From assembly GCA_031401815.1 (NCBI GenBank), contig JANNRW010000117.1, positions 1 through 13,171 on the forward strand: a stretch of 13,171 nucleotides of DNA. Direction: 5' to 3'. A program made the position numbers and the translations under genes. Source of the stretch: JANNRW01 sp031401815 (lineage in GTDB: Bacteria > Desulfobacterota > Desulfuromonadia > Geobacterales > DSM-12255). The notes under the pieces are model-generated. The model had not been told where the DNA came from and did not search any database. It saw nothing but the letters and a program-made list of their open reading frames with translations. Below, in pieces: positions 5,704-13,171 of the stretch (position 1 is the first letter of the stretch; each line of letters opens with the position of its first letter).

Positions 5704-6837
5704 CTATCCAATTATTACCGGGAATACCTCTTTACGAATTCTTGCTATAACCCTTTCAATTGCAGCCAGCGCAAGGTCACGATCATCTCCATCAGCAGAG
5801 TGCATGGCATCCACAAGCATCCTGTTCGGATAACCCATGGAACTGGCCAGGGCGACAAAAGAGGGTGGAAGAGCAGAAGGCAGGGAGATACCATTCATGA
5901 CACTCCAGGTAATTGTCCATGCTCTTGCAGTGTTCATCAGGTCATACCCCCCTCCCCCCATTGCCACCCAGGGTATTTTGAGAGCCTTCAGTTTATTAAT
6001 GATATAGCTGTAGCCATGGGTAGTGATCTCCAGCCGGCTTAAAGGGTCGGTGCGGAAGGTATCAGCTCCCAGCTGGGTCACCAGTATGTCAGGATTATAT
6101 GCAGCAATGAGCGGATAAACGATTTCGTCAAATGCCTTCATATATAGCGGGTCGTCAGTATGAGCCAGAAGGGGCAGATTAACGGTAAAACCAAACCCTT
6201 TGCCACTCCCCGTCTCATCCTCAAAACCGGTGCCCGGGAAAAAATAGATGCCACTTTCATGCATTGAAATAACAAGCACCTGGGCACTCTCGTAAAATGC
6301 CTCCTGGACTCCATCTCCGTGATGAGCATCTATATCCAGATATACAACCCTTTTCCCATTTGCCACTAACTCATTAATGGCAATAACTGCATCGTTTAAA
6401 TAGGAAAACCCGGACGCCTTTGCTCTATGCGCATGGTGATAACCGCCCGCAAGATTGAACGCAGCAGAGTACCCCTCATCTGACACTAGCCTGGCAGCCT
6501 CCAATGTCCCGGCAGTTCCGAGACATGCCCAGTCATAGAACCCGGGGAATACAGGGTTTTCACTATCCCCAAGTCCGTAGATGAAATCTGCCCGAGGAAC
6601 TTGAGAGCGGCTGAACTCCTGCATCCGCTCAAGATATCCCTTATCATGAAATGAAAGGAGTTGATCCTCTGAAACCTCTCTCCCCTCGCAAACCAGTGCT
6701 CCGGGGAGAGAGTCTAGTTTATAGGAACGGATCAACTCAAATGCCAGGCGAAACCTCTGCACATTGAAGGGGTGACTCTCACCATAAGAGAACATATTGA
6801 ATTTATCAGAATATATGAGTGCTGTACGAGTCGGCAT
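5704..6837 (-). CDS. AcuC-type (class I-like) histone deacetylase family protein
   Basis: A 377-aa zinc-dependent deacylase of the arginase/deacetylase fold. The catalytic set is complete: tandem His134-His135 in GGYHHA, zinc ligands Asp170 and His172 in LDIDAHHGDG, third zinc ligand Asp259 in LGADT, and catalytic Tyr298 in GGGGYD. The length matches AcuC, which in Bacillus deacetylates acetyl-CoA synthetase, so control of acetate activation is the likeliest role. No acs or acetyltransferase gene is present here to confirm this, and polyamine or acetoin-related roles remain possible. The ATG at 6835-6837 has GGGGAG just upstream. It is transcribed away from the PATAN protein gene, sharing a 160-nt divergent region. 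Downstream, 105 nt separate it from the TPR operon, which has its own promoter, and no clear terminator is seen there. Confidence 0.92.
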   Translation of the reverse strand: MPTRTALIYSDKFNMFSYGESHPFNVQRFRLAFELIRSYKLDSLPGALVCEGREVSEDQLLSFHDKGYLERMQEFSRSQVPRADFIYGLGDSENPVFPGFYDWACLGTAGTLEAARLVSDEGYSAAFNLAGGYHHAHRAKASGFSYLNDAVIAINELVANGKRVVYLDIDAHHGDGVQEAFYESAQVLVISMHESGIYFFPGTGFEDETGSGKGFGFTVNLPLLAHTDDPLYMKAFDEIVYPLIAAYNPDILVTQLGADTFRTDPLSRLEITTHGYSYIINKLKALKIPWVAMGGGGYDLMNTARAWTITWSVMNGISLPSALPPSFVALASSMGYPNRMLVDAMHSADGDDRDLALAAIERVIARIRKEVFPVIIG

Positions 6838-6997
6838 ACTCTCCCCGATGGCAGTGATTCCTCAGAGTTACTTCTATCACATAATGCAAGCAGGGTGAAG
6901 CATCTTGCAGTCAGCGTCAAAAAGTGTATATTTAGAGCTTCTGTAAACCTCGGATATTTCCAGCCGTAATACTCTGCAACCGGAGGTAGTTTACAAC

Positions 6998-8224
6998 ATG
7001 TCTTTTAGCGGCGACCTTGAACATCTGCCAATTGTAGATGTAATTCAGCTGATGAACACCAGCCGTAAGTCCGGCATTCTCAGCATAAACGGACGAAAAG
7101 GGGAGAGCCAGCTCGTCTTCAAGGAAGGGTATATTGTCAGCGCAAACCACCTGAACAACAGTGTTCGTATAGGTGCTTTACTGGTAAAATCTGGAATAAT
7201 CAGAGAGCAGCAGCTTGAAGAGGCGCTTCTGAAACAAAAAAGCGATGGTGCGGATCGTAAGCCTCTGATCATCACTCTTATAGAAATGGGGCTGGTAAAT
7301 GAGGATGATGCCTACAAAGGGCTGCAACAGCTCATTGAAATGACGATTGTGGAAGTTTTATCCTGGAAAAAAGGAACCTTCACGCTGGAGGCTCTTTCCA
7401 AGTCTGTAGAGTGCGAATTCAGGTATTATCCGACAAAGATGAATCTGGAGATAAATCTTAACACACAGAACATGCTGATGGATGCCCTCTGTGCCTATGA
7501 CGAAATGATGCGTGACGGGCTGCTTCCGGATGAGCCTGAAGAGCAGGATGAAGGGATAGAAACCCTGAATGAACTTCTTTCAGAAGATGATCTGGGTCTA
7601 TCTGAACTTGAACAGATTCCGGCTCAGCTCCACAAACCATTTTCCGGTGTGACCCCATTTAACCCCCTTGCCTTTCAGAAGGAAAGACTAGCTGAAATGG
7701 CTCCCGGACTATCGGCTGTAGCGAAGGAGACGCTTGCTCTTTTCCTTGCATCAAAAACAGTCAACCCTGAGCTTTTGCAACCCGGCAACAATCATGTTGC
7801 GCCTGTGATTCTTTTCAGCCCTGACAGGCTCCTGATACACTGCCTGACAACAGTCTGCAACTTTTACGGAGTAAATATTACGCATGCTGCAAGCTCTAAA
7901 GAGATGGATGATCTTCTTGCAATCTGGCAGACCGAGAAGAAGCGAAAGGTTCTTCTTTTTGATTATCCAGTATCTTCTGACCCTGCTTCCACATCCCGCA
8001 GGGCATCTGAAATCCGCAAGCGGATTAATCAGCAACTCCCTGACTCTTTTTTTCTTCAGCTTGCTCCGGTCGCAGACTTCAACTTTGCGATGGAGTCCTA
8101 CAAAACAGGTGTACAGGCGGTAATTCCAAAGCCCCTGACCAATGATCACCAAAACAGCAACATTGAAGAGCTGATTCTCTTTCTTGAAGTGCTGCCCCCT
8201 TATTTATCGATGAATTCAGTCTGA
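6998..8224 (+). CDS. PATAN (DUF4388) protein with MshEN motif and receiver-like C-terminus
   Basis: A 408-aa cytoplasmic signalling protein. Residues 1-140 are a DUF4388/PATAN domain (opens MSFSGDLEHLPIVDVIQL), with an inserted MshEN-type half motif: R57, I58, G59, L62, V63, G66, I68, L73, L77 and Q80 match every consensus position. A second half at about 89-112 has lost its Gly. An acidic linker follows (about 170-205). Residues 268-400 resemble a response-regulator receiver: D276 in place of the acidic pair, D322 (LLFDYP) at the phospho-acceptor position, Lys378 (VIPKPL). The switch Thr/Ser is Leu355, so phosphorylation is uncertain. SD GGAGGT (6982-6987) lies 10 nt before the ATG. A weak candidate -10, TATATT, sits at 6927-6932 with a poor -35. 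DUF4388 proteins often work in motility, polarity or chemosensory signalling; the exact role here is unknown. Confidence 0.87.
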   Translation: MSFSGDLEHLPIVDVIQLMNTSRKSGILSINGRKGESQLVFKEGYIVSANHLNNSVRIGALLVKSGIIREQQLEEALLKQKSDGADRKPLIITLIEMGLVNEDDAYKGLQQLIEMTIVEVLSWKKGTFTLEALSKSVECEFRYYPTKMNLEINLNTQNMLMDALCAYDEMMRDGLLPDEPEEQDEGIETLNELLSEDDLGLSELEQIPAQLHKPFSGVTPFNPLAFQKERLAEMAPGLSAVAKETLALFLASKTVNPELLQPGNNHVAPVILFSPDRLLIHCLTTVCNFYGVNITHAASSKEMDDLLAIWQTEKKRKVLLFDYPVSSDPASTSRRASEIRKRINQQLPDSFFLQLAPVADFNFAMESYKTGVQAVIPKPLTNDHQNSNIEELILFLEVLPPYLSMNSV

Positions 8225-8321
8225 TCCTCCTCACCTCTTGACTCTCCATCCACCCTGTATTAGCCTTAACTTTGCATCAAACAGTAAAAATATATTTATA
8301 AATCAAGTCCGGGGGTTTTAG

Positions 8322-9743
8322 ATGAGCAAAATTGTTTTTGGAACATCAGGATGGCGCGGAATCCTCTGTGAAGATTTTACCTTTGAAAACATAAAAACTG
8401 TTGTCCAGGCGATTGCCGATCATCTACAGTGCAGCGCAGACAAAGGCAAAGGGGTTGTAATTGGCTACGACACACGCTTCATGGGTGACACTTTTGCCAA
8501 AGAAGCAGCCCGCGTCATGACTGCCGCCAACATCAAGACATATCTCTGTAGTCGCGACACTCCGACTCCGGCTATCTCCTTTGAGATATTAAAGCGTCAA
8601 TGCTCAGGTGCCATTAATTTTACTGCCAGTCATAACCCACCGGAATATAATGGTATTAAATTTTCTCCTGCATCCGGAGGGCCGGCTCTCCCTGAGACCA
8701 CCAGGGATATTGAACAGCGGGCAAATGAAATGCTGGGCGAGATCTGTTACCGTGAAATTTCTCTTGAGCATGCTGAAAAGACCGGCCTTCTTGAAATGAT
8801 TGACCCTTGCGACTCCTATCTGGCTGATCTGGAAAACAAGATAGACTTCGACGCTATCAAAAGCCTTGGGTTGATAGGGGTTAATCCACTTTACGGTACA
8901 GGTCGGGGTTATCTTGACAAACCCCTTCTTGCACACGGTGTAGAGATCCGCCTGATTAATGCTGGCCGTGATCCTTATTTCGGCGGATTTCCTCCTGAAC
9001 CTGCTGAAAAGTATATTCAGGACTTTATTTCACTGGTTAAAGGCAACGACAGGATCAAACTGGGCATTGCAACGGATGGCGATGCTGACCGGTTCGGCAT
9101 TGTAGATGAAGATGGCACTTACATTGAACCAAACTATATTTTAGCCCTTCTCCTTGATTATCTGATAAGGGTGCGCGGCATGAGGGGTGGAGTTGCACGA
9201 AGCGTTGCAACCTCTCACCTCGTAGATGCTGTTGCCAGGGCTCACAACATTGAACTCTTTGAGACTCCGGTAGGATTTAAATATATTGGTGAGCTGATAA
9301 GTCAGGACAAGATTATAATTGGTGGTGAAGAGAGTGCTGGGCTTACCATAAAAGGGCATGTCCCGGAAAAGGATGGAATTCTTGCCTGCTTTCTGGTAGC
9401 TGAAATGGTGGCTCGCGAAGGCAAATCAGTAGGGAGACTGCTTGAAGAGTTGTACGGGCGGGTTGGGCGATTCATTACCCGACGGGTAAATATTACTCTC
9501 TCTCCTGAGCTGGAAATTGCTTTCCCAAAGAAACTGGCATCTGTTCCGGCTGAACTGGCAGGATTGAAGGTCAGTAATGTTGTTAAAATTGACGGCACAA
9601 AACTGATTCTGGAAGATGGTAGCTGGCTTTTGTTCAGAAAATCGGGAACCGAGCCAGTAGTGAGGCTTTACGGAGAGGCATCATCACAAGAGCGTTTACA
9701 GGAAGTTATGAATGCAGGTCGGAATTTTGTCCTACAGAGCTGA
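8322..9743 (+). CDS. Phosphoglucomutase/phosphomannomutase family protein
   Basis: A 473-aa alpha-D-phosphohexomutase that interconverts sugar 1- and 6-phosphates in the cytoplasm. Its four signature loops are intact: phosphoserine Ser103 in TASHNPP, metal loop DGDADR (252-257), sugar-recognition loop GGEESAG (334-340), and phosphate-binding RKSGTEP (439-445). It opens with FGTSGWRG, the usual N-terminal motif. The GGEESAG loop fits glucose/mannose-type enzymes better than GlmM, but substrate choice cannot be settled by reading. GGGGG lies about 7 nt before the ATG. The 97-nt gap upstream contains an AT-rich run (about 8285-8305) likely to hold a promoter, though no hexamer pair stands out. 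A hairpin follows about 40 nt after the stop. It appears to be a single-gene unit. Confidence 0.93.
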   Translation: MSKIVFGTSGWRGILCEDFTFENIKTVVQAIADHLQCSADKGKGVVIGYDTRFMGDTFAKEAARVMTAANIKTYLCSRDTPTPAISFEILKRQCSGAINFTASHNPPEYNGIKFSPASGGPALPETTRDIEQRANEMLGEICYREISLEHAEKTGLLEMIDPCDSYLADLENKIDFDAIKSLGLIGVNPLYGTGRGYLDKPLLAHGVEIRLINAGRDPYFGGFPPEPAEKYIQDFISLVKGNDRIKLGIATDGDADRFGIVDEDGTYIEPNYILALLLDYLIRVRGMRGGVARSVATSHLVDAVARAHNIELFETPVGFKYIGELISQDKIIIGGEESAGLTIKGHVPEKDGILACFLVAEMVAREGKSVGRLLEELYGRVGRFITRRVNITLSPELEIAFPKKLASVPAELAGLKVSNVVKIDGTKLILEDGSWLLFRKSGTEPVVRLYGEASSQERLQEVMNAGRNFVLQS

Positions 9744-9765
9744 ACCATTACAAAGGCTCGCACTA

Positions 9766-9782
9766 TTGGCTGAAAGCATGCA
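9766..9782 (+). promoter_or_regulatory. Possible sigma54-type -24/-12 site upstream of nifU
   Basis: TTGGC, then 8 nt, then ATGCA: the invariant GG (9768-9769) and GC (9780-9781) are exactly 10 nt apart, as in sigma54 promoters. Positions between the two elements do not match the preferred bases. The start would be near 9793, giving a leader of about 65 nt. A TATACT at 9827-9832 could be a sigma70 -10, but no good -35 goes with it. Confidence 0.3.
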
Positions 9783-9806
9783 AAGAGGACTAATAATATC
9801 CTCTTT
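9782..9806. terminator. Hairpin between the mutase gene and nifU
   Basis: Perfect 8-bp inverted repeat AAAGAGGA ... TCCTCTTT around a 9-nt AT-rich loop, about 40 nt after the mutase stop. It may end the mutase transcript, but it is followed by CCCG instead of a T tract, and the stem is only moderately GC-rich. It could equally be an mRNA 5' structure or a protein site for the nifU unit. Confidence 0.4.
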
Positions 9807-9857
9807 CCCGACCATCAATTTTAAGTTATACTTGGATAAAAATTAACTGGAGGAGTC

Positions 9858-10715
9858 ATGTGGGATTATACGGATAAGGTTAAAGAGCACTTTTTGAATC
9901 CACGTAATGTGGGTGACATAGTTGACGCCGATGCTATCGGAGAAGTTGGCAGTCTTGCCTGCGGTGATGCATTGAAACTCTTTATCAAGCTTGATGAAAA
10001 CAAGGAGCGAATCATCGATGCTAAATTCCAGACTTTTGGCTGTGGTAGCGCGATTGCATCATCATCGGCCCTTACGGAGATGATCAAGGGGAAAACTCTC
10101 GACGAAGCTCTGCAAGTAACCAACAAGGAGATAGCCGACTTTCTAGGAGGGCTTCCCGAGGAAAAGATGCACTGTTCTGTCATGGGACAGGAAGCATTGG
10201 AGGTTGCAATTGCCAAGTATCGCGGTGGGCCGGTTCCGACACATGATCATGATCATGAGCAGGAGCAGCAGGGTGAGATTGTATGCAAATGCTTCGGACT
10301 GACTGATGGATTTTTGAAGAAGGTCATCAGCCAGAACTGTCTGCAGAGTGCCGAGCAGGTGACTCATTTCACCAAGGCAGGGGGAGCATGCGGCGGCTGT
10401 CTGCCCAAAATCAGGGAGCTTATTTCCGAAGTTATGGGAGAGCAACAGAAGCTTGATCCAAAAAAACCTGAGAAACTGACCAATATCAGGAAGATGCAGC
10501 TTATCCAGGAGGTTCTTGAAAACGAAGTCAGACCGCAGCTCTGGGCTGATGGTGGTGATCTTGAGCTGATAGACATATCTGGCACAGTTGTACAGATAGC
10601 ATTCAGAAAAGCCTGTGCTGGCTGCGCCTCTTCCGGTTTCACCTCCCGGTTTGTTGAACAGAAGCTAAGAGATCTGGTTGCCGACGACATAACCGTTGAG
10701 GAGGTACAGGGATGA
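9858..10715 (+). CDS. nifU: Fe-S cluster scaffold NifU, three-domain form
   Basis: A 285-aa modular scaffold on which Fe-S clusters are built from NifS-derived sulfur and then passed to apoproteins. Domain 1 (1-125) is IscU-like with cluster ligands Cys35, Cys62 and Cys106, the same numbers as in Azotobacter NifU. Domain 2 (about 140-190) is the BFD-type [2Fe-2S] domain with Cys143, Cys145, Cys178 and Cys181. Domain 3 (about 210-285) is the Nfu domain with Cys253 and Cys256 (CAGC). The linker between domains 1 and 2 carries an unusual THDHDHEQEQQ run. GGAGGAG precedes the ATG. The stop overlaps the nifS start by ATGA, so the pair is made together. With no nif structural genes here, a housekeeping Fe-S role is as likely as one in nitrogenase maturation. 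Confidence 0.96.
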   Translation: MWDYTDKVKEHFLNPRNVGDIVDADAIGEVGSLACGDALKLFIKLDENKERIIDAKFQTFGCGSAIASSSALTEMIKGKTLDEALQVTNKEIADFLGGLPEEKMHCSVMGQEALEVAIAKYRGGPVPTHDHDHEQEQQGEIVCKCFGLTDGFLKKVISQNCLQSAEQVTHFTKAGGACGGCLPKIRELISEVMGEQQKLDPKKPEKLTNIRKMQLIQEVLENEVRPQLWADGGDLELIDISGTVVQIAFRKACAGCASSGFTSRFVEQKLRDLVADDITVEEVQG

Positions 10716-11887
10716 AGGAGATATACCTGGACAATAACGCCACCACAAAAGTGGATGAAGCGGTTTTTGAGGAGATGCGCCCTTATTTCACTGAGCTCTA
10801 CGGTAATCCGAGTTCAATGCACTATTTCGGCGGTCAGGTGCAGAAAAAGATAGACGAGGCCAGGGAAAGGGTTGCGGCTCTTATAGGAGCGCATCCTGAA
10901 GAGATAATTTTTACTGCCTGTGGTACTGAAAGCGACAATGCAGCCATAAAATCTGCTCTGGAGGTTTTTCCCAACAGACGTCATGTGATAACCACCAGAG
11001 TGGAGCACCCAGCTGTCCTGACTGTTTGCCGTGGTTTGTCAAAGCACGGTTATCGGGTAACCGAACTGAATGTAGATGGCGAAGGACGGCTGGACATGGA
11101 CGAACTGCGGAGCGCAGTGGATGAAAACTGTGCCATAATCTCTGTGATGCATGCCAACAACGAGACCGGTGTTATCTTCCCTATTGAAGAGATAGCCAAA
11201 ATTGCCAAGGCGAAAGGAGCGCTTTTCCATACTGATGCAGTCCAGGCTGTAGGTAAGATTCCCCTTAACATGGCCGGATCTTGTATAGACATGCTGTCGC
11301 TCTCAGGCCACAAGCTGCACGCACCCAAAGGGATTGGAGTACTCTACCTTCGCAAAGGGGTTCCTTTCAGACCTTTTCTGGTCGGCGGACATCAGGAAAA
11401 AAGCCGTCGCGCAGGGACTGAGAATACCGCTTCCATTATTGCTCTCGGAAAAGCATGTGAAATTGCAGGAAATCACCTGGAGGATGAAAATAGCCGCATA
11501 AGATCCATGCGTGACCGTCTGGAACGAGAACTGTTGCAACTGATCCCCTCTTCCCGTATCAACGGTGGCGCGGTAGAGCGTCTCCCCAACACCCTCTCCA
11601 TTGCTTTTGAATTTGTCGAAGGCGAGTTGATTCTTCTCTATCTTTCAGAGCTTGGCATCTGCGCTTCTTCTGGCAGCGCCTGCACATCGGGCTCGCTTGA
11701 GCCTTCTCACGTCCTCAGGGCTATGGGTGTCCCTTTTACATGCGCTCACGGCTCCATACGATTTTCTCTTTCGCGTTTTACCACTCAGGCAGAGATTGAC
11801 GCCGTAATACGAGAACTCCCGCCAATTATTCGCCGTGGCAGAGAAATGTCCCCTTTCGGGCGTGAACTGCTGCAACAAAAGGGATAA
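10712..11887 (+). CDS. nifS: Cysteine desulfurase NifS
   Basis: A 391-aa class V aminotransferase-fold PLP enzyme that converts cysteine to alanine and delivers persulfide sulfur to NifU. Visible residues: His99 (EHPAV, stacks on PLP), Asp175 (HTDAVQ), Lys201 forming the Schiff base in LSGHKLHAPKG, and catalytic Cys324 in SSGSACTSGSLEPSHVL. The SGSACTSG loop and near-identical numbering to Azotobacter NifS (Lys202, Cys325) place it in the NifS/IscS group I desulfurases. The start codon overlaps the nifU stop, with GAGGAGG about 10 nt upstream inside nifU. The DHH phosphoesterase starts 14 nt downstream, making this the second gene of a nifU-nifS-DHH-rph run. Confidence 0.96.
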   Translation: MKEIYLDNNATTKVDEAVFEEMRPYFTELYGNPSSMHYFGGQVQKKIDEARERVAALIGAHPEEIIFTACGTESDNAAIKSALEVFPNRRHVITTRVEHPAVLTVCRGLSKHGYRVTELNVDGEGRLDMDELRSAVDENCAIISVMHANNETGVIFPIEEIAKIAKAKGALFHTDAVQAVGKIPLNMAGSCIDMLSLSGHKLHAPKGIGVLYLRKGVPFRPFLVGGHQEKSRRAGTENTASIIALGKACEIAGNHLEDENSRIRSMRDRLERELLQLIPSSRINGGAVERLPNTLSIAFEFVEGELILLYLSELGICASSGSACTSGSLEPSHVLRAMGVPFTCAHGSIRFSLSRFTTQAEIDAVIRELPPIIRRGREMSPFGRELLQQKG

Positions 11888-11901
11888 GAGCACTCTGCCA
11901 T

Positions 11902-12960
11902 ATGGAAACCGAAAAGGAAGAGCGCCTGCAACGATCCAGAGTGCTTAGTGACCAGATGCTGTCATGGGTCAGGGGACGAGGCAGAATACTGATTGTTGTA
12001 CATGACAACCCTGATCCGGACTGTCTGGCCTCGGCACTGGCGCTTCGTCATCTCTTTATCATGAAACTTGGAGAGGACCCGGTAATCGCCTTCTCCGGCA
12101 TGATTGCCCGCAGTGAAAATCTGACAATGGCAAAGAAGCTTCAGATCCCTCTCACCCCTTTGGGGATTATCGAGTTGTCTGATTTCAAGGTTATCTGCAT
12201 GCTTGACACTCAGCCTGGCACCGGCAACAATTCACTCCCGGCAAATGTCAAGGTTGATCTGGTTATTGATCACCACCCTCTGAAGGAGAAAACAAAGAGC
12301 TGTACATGGGTTGATGTACGGGATAATTACGGTGTTACTGCCACAATACTTTATGAGTATCTTCTGGCGCAGGATTTGACTATCAGCAGCAAACTGGCAA
12401 CAGCAATATTCTACGCAATCAAATCAGATACCCAGGATCTTGGGCGTGAGGCAAATCAGCCTGATCGTGAAGCGTATCTGCACCTTTTCCCGCTTGCCAG
12501 CAAAAGCCTTCTCTACCAGATAACCAATCCTCCTCAGCCGATCGAGTATTTCAGCACAATCAGAAATACCCTTGATAAAGCGGTAATTTATGACACTGTA
12601 ATGGTGGCAGCCATGGGAAAAGTTGCTTTTCCCGAGCTTGTGGCTGAAATGGCAGATTTCATGCTGCGACTCGATGAAATTGAAACTGTGCTCGCCATGG
12701 GTTTATATGGCAAAGAGATGGTGCTTTCAATCCGAACTTCATCCCCTCTGGTTAACGCAGGAGAGACCATAAAAGATCTGGTTAAAGGGTATGGTACTGC
12801 CGGTGGCCATGCATTGATGGCAGGTGGCAAAATAGACAACTTAAGCGACTCACCTGACGCGTTGCAGGAGATGGAAAACATTCTGACCGGACGCTTTCTG
12901 AACAAAACCGGTTGCAGTGCAGCCAGAGGTAAACTGATCAAAACCACAAATGGAGAGTAA
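11902..12960 (+). CDS. DHH/DHHA1 phosphoesterase (NrnA-like)
   Basis: A 352-aa protein of the DHH superfamily. The DHH domain has motif I HDNPDPDC (His34, Asp38, Asp40), motif II Asp102 (MLDTQPGT), motif III D123-H124-H125 (VIDHHP) and motif IV Asp176 (KSDTQDLGR), a full set of metal ligands. The DHHA1 substrate domain ends in GYGTAGGHALMAGG (about 296-309). NrnA-type members degrade short RNA oligonucleotides or pAp, and others act on cyclic dinucleotides. The variant motif I (PDPDC where PDGDA is common) makes the substrate uncertain. There is no transmembrane, CBS or PAS region, so it is not a GdpP-type protein. The ribosome site is weak (AAGAG about 12 nt upstream); coupling to nifS is likely. 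It is followed 6 nt later by rph, which supports a role in RNA turnover. Confidence 0.88.
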   Translation: METEKEERLQRSRVLSDQMLSWVRGRGRILIVVHDNPDPDCLASALALRHLFIMKLGEDPVIAFSGMIARSENLTMAKKLQIPLTPLGIIELSDFKVICMLDTQPGTGNNSLPANVKVDLVIDHHPLKEKTKSCTWVDVRDNYGVTATILYEYLLAQDLTISSKLATAIFYAIKSDTQDLGREANQPDREAYLHLFPLASKSLLYQITNPPQPIEYFSTIRNTLDKAVIYDTVMVAAMGKVAFPELVAEMADFMLRLDEIETVLAMGLYGKEMVLSIRTSSPLVNAGETIKDLVKGYGTAGGHALMAGGKIDNLSDSPDALQEMENILTGRFLNKTGCSAARGKLIKTTNGE

Positions 12961-12966
12961 ACAATT

Positions 12967-13171
12967 ATGCGTAATGATGACAGAAAACCGGATCAACTCA
13001 GAAAAATTGCTGTCACTCGCAATTATACAAAGCATGCTGAAGGCTCGGTGCTGATCGAATTTGGCGACACAAAAGTTATCTGCACAGCAACCGTCGAAGA
13101 GAGTGTCCCCCCTTTTCTGCGAGGCAAAGGCAAAGGGTGGGTTACAGCAGAGTATTCAATGCTCCCGAGAG
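12967..13171 (+). CDS. rph: Ribonuclease PH, 5' part (runs off the window)
   Basis: The first 68 codons of RNase PH, a phosphorolytic 3'-5' exoribonuclease that trims tRNA 3' ends. The N-terminus reads RKPDQLRKIAVTRNYTKHAEG, continues with VLIEFGDTKVICTATVEE, then VPPFLRGKGKGWVTAEYSMLPR, the classical start of the family. The ATG is 6 nt after the DHH gene stop, and a GGAGAG overlapping that stop serves as a rather distant ribosome site. The catalytic phosphate-binding region lies beyond the window, so activity cannot be judged. Confidence 0.96.
   Translation, partial: MRNDDRKPDQLRKIAVTRNYTKHAEGSVLIEFGDTKVICTATVEESVPPFLRGKGKGWVTAEYSMLPR

Noticed and set aside
9858..11887. Nitrogen-fixation gene cluster
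   Set aside because: nifU and nifS are present, but no nifHDK, nifENB or nifV is in the window, and the downstream genes are DHH phosphoesterase and rph, which suits a general Fe-S role.

Overview
The window looks like a piece of a Geobacteraceae-type (Desulfuromonadota) chromosome. This is inferred from the gene set rather than from any marker: a DUF4388/PATAN protein carrying an MshEN-type motif, a MlaF-like ABC ATPase, a three-domain NifU followed by NifS and a DHH phosphoesterase, and a bacterial AcuC-type deacetylase. Base composition is moderate and looks even. I see no IS element, phage gene, tRNA, rRNA or CRISPR array.

Layout. (1) Positions 81-2221, minus strand: sppA (signal peptide peptidase), then an unrecognised 245-aa protein with a Cys/His cluster, then a small stand-alone protein made of four MshEN-type half motifs; the last two genes overlap by ATGA. 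(2) 2334-2831, plus strand: a YfcE-type metallophosphoesterase whose predicted promoter puts the transcript start at the ATG. Its tail overlaps the last gene of the next operon by 25 bp, tail to tail. (3) 2807-5598, minus strand: a five-gene operon of TPR protein, 33-aa single-pass membrane protein (too short for routine calling), MlaF-like ABC ATPase, single-domain response regulator, and a protein ending in a Cys-rich tail. A good sigma70-type promoter with a 16-bp dyad over its -35 box precedes it. No ABC permease or substrate-binding gene is present, so this operon is the best candidate for an undescribed system. (4) 5704-6837, minus strand: AcuC-type deacetylase. (5) 6998-8224, plus strand: a PATAN/MshEN protein with a receiver-like C-terminus. 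(6) 8322-9743, plus strand: phosphohexomutase. (7) 9858-13171, plus strand: nifU, nifS, a DHH/DHHA1 phosphoesterase and the 5' part of rph (RNase PH), tightly packed. A hairpin and a possible sigma54-type site lie in front of nifU.

How the genes fit together. NifS and NifU form a desulfurase/scaffold pair for Fe-S assembly, and the two genes downstream (DHH phosphoesterase and RNase PH) suggest nucleotide or RNA 3'-end metabolism on the same transcript. Two unlinked genes (81-521 and 6998-8224) carry the sequence signature by which MshEN domains bind c-di-GMP. Together with the lone receiver protein this gives the window a signalling flavour, although no cyclase or EAL/HD-GYP gene is present. 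Regulatory statements rest on reading motifs by eye.
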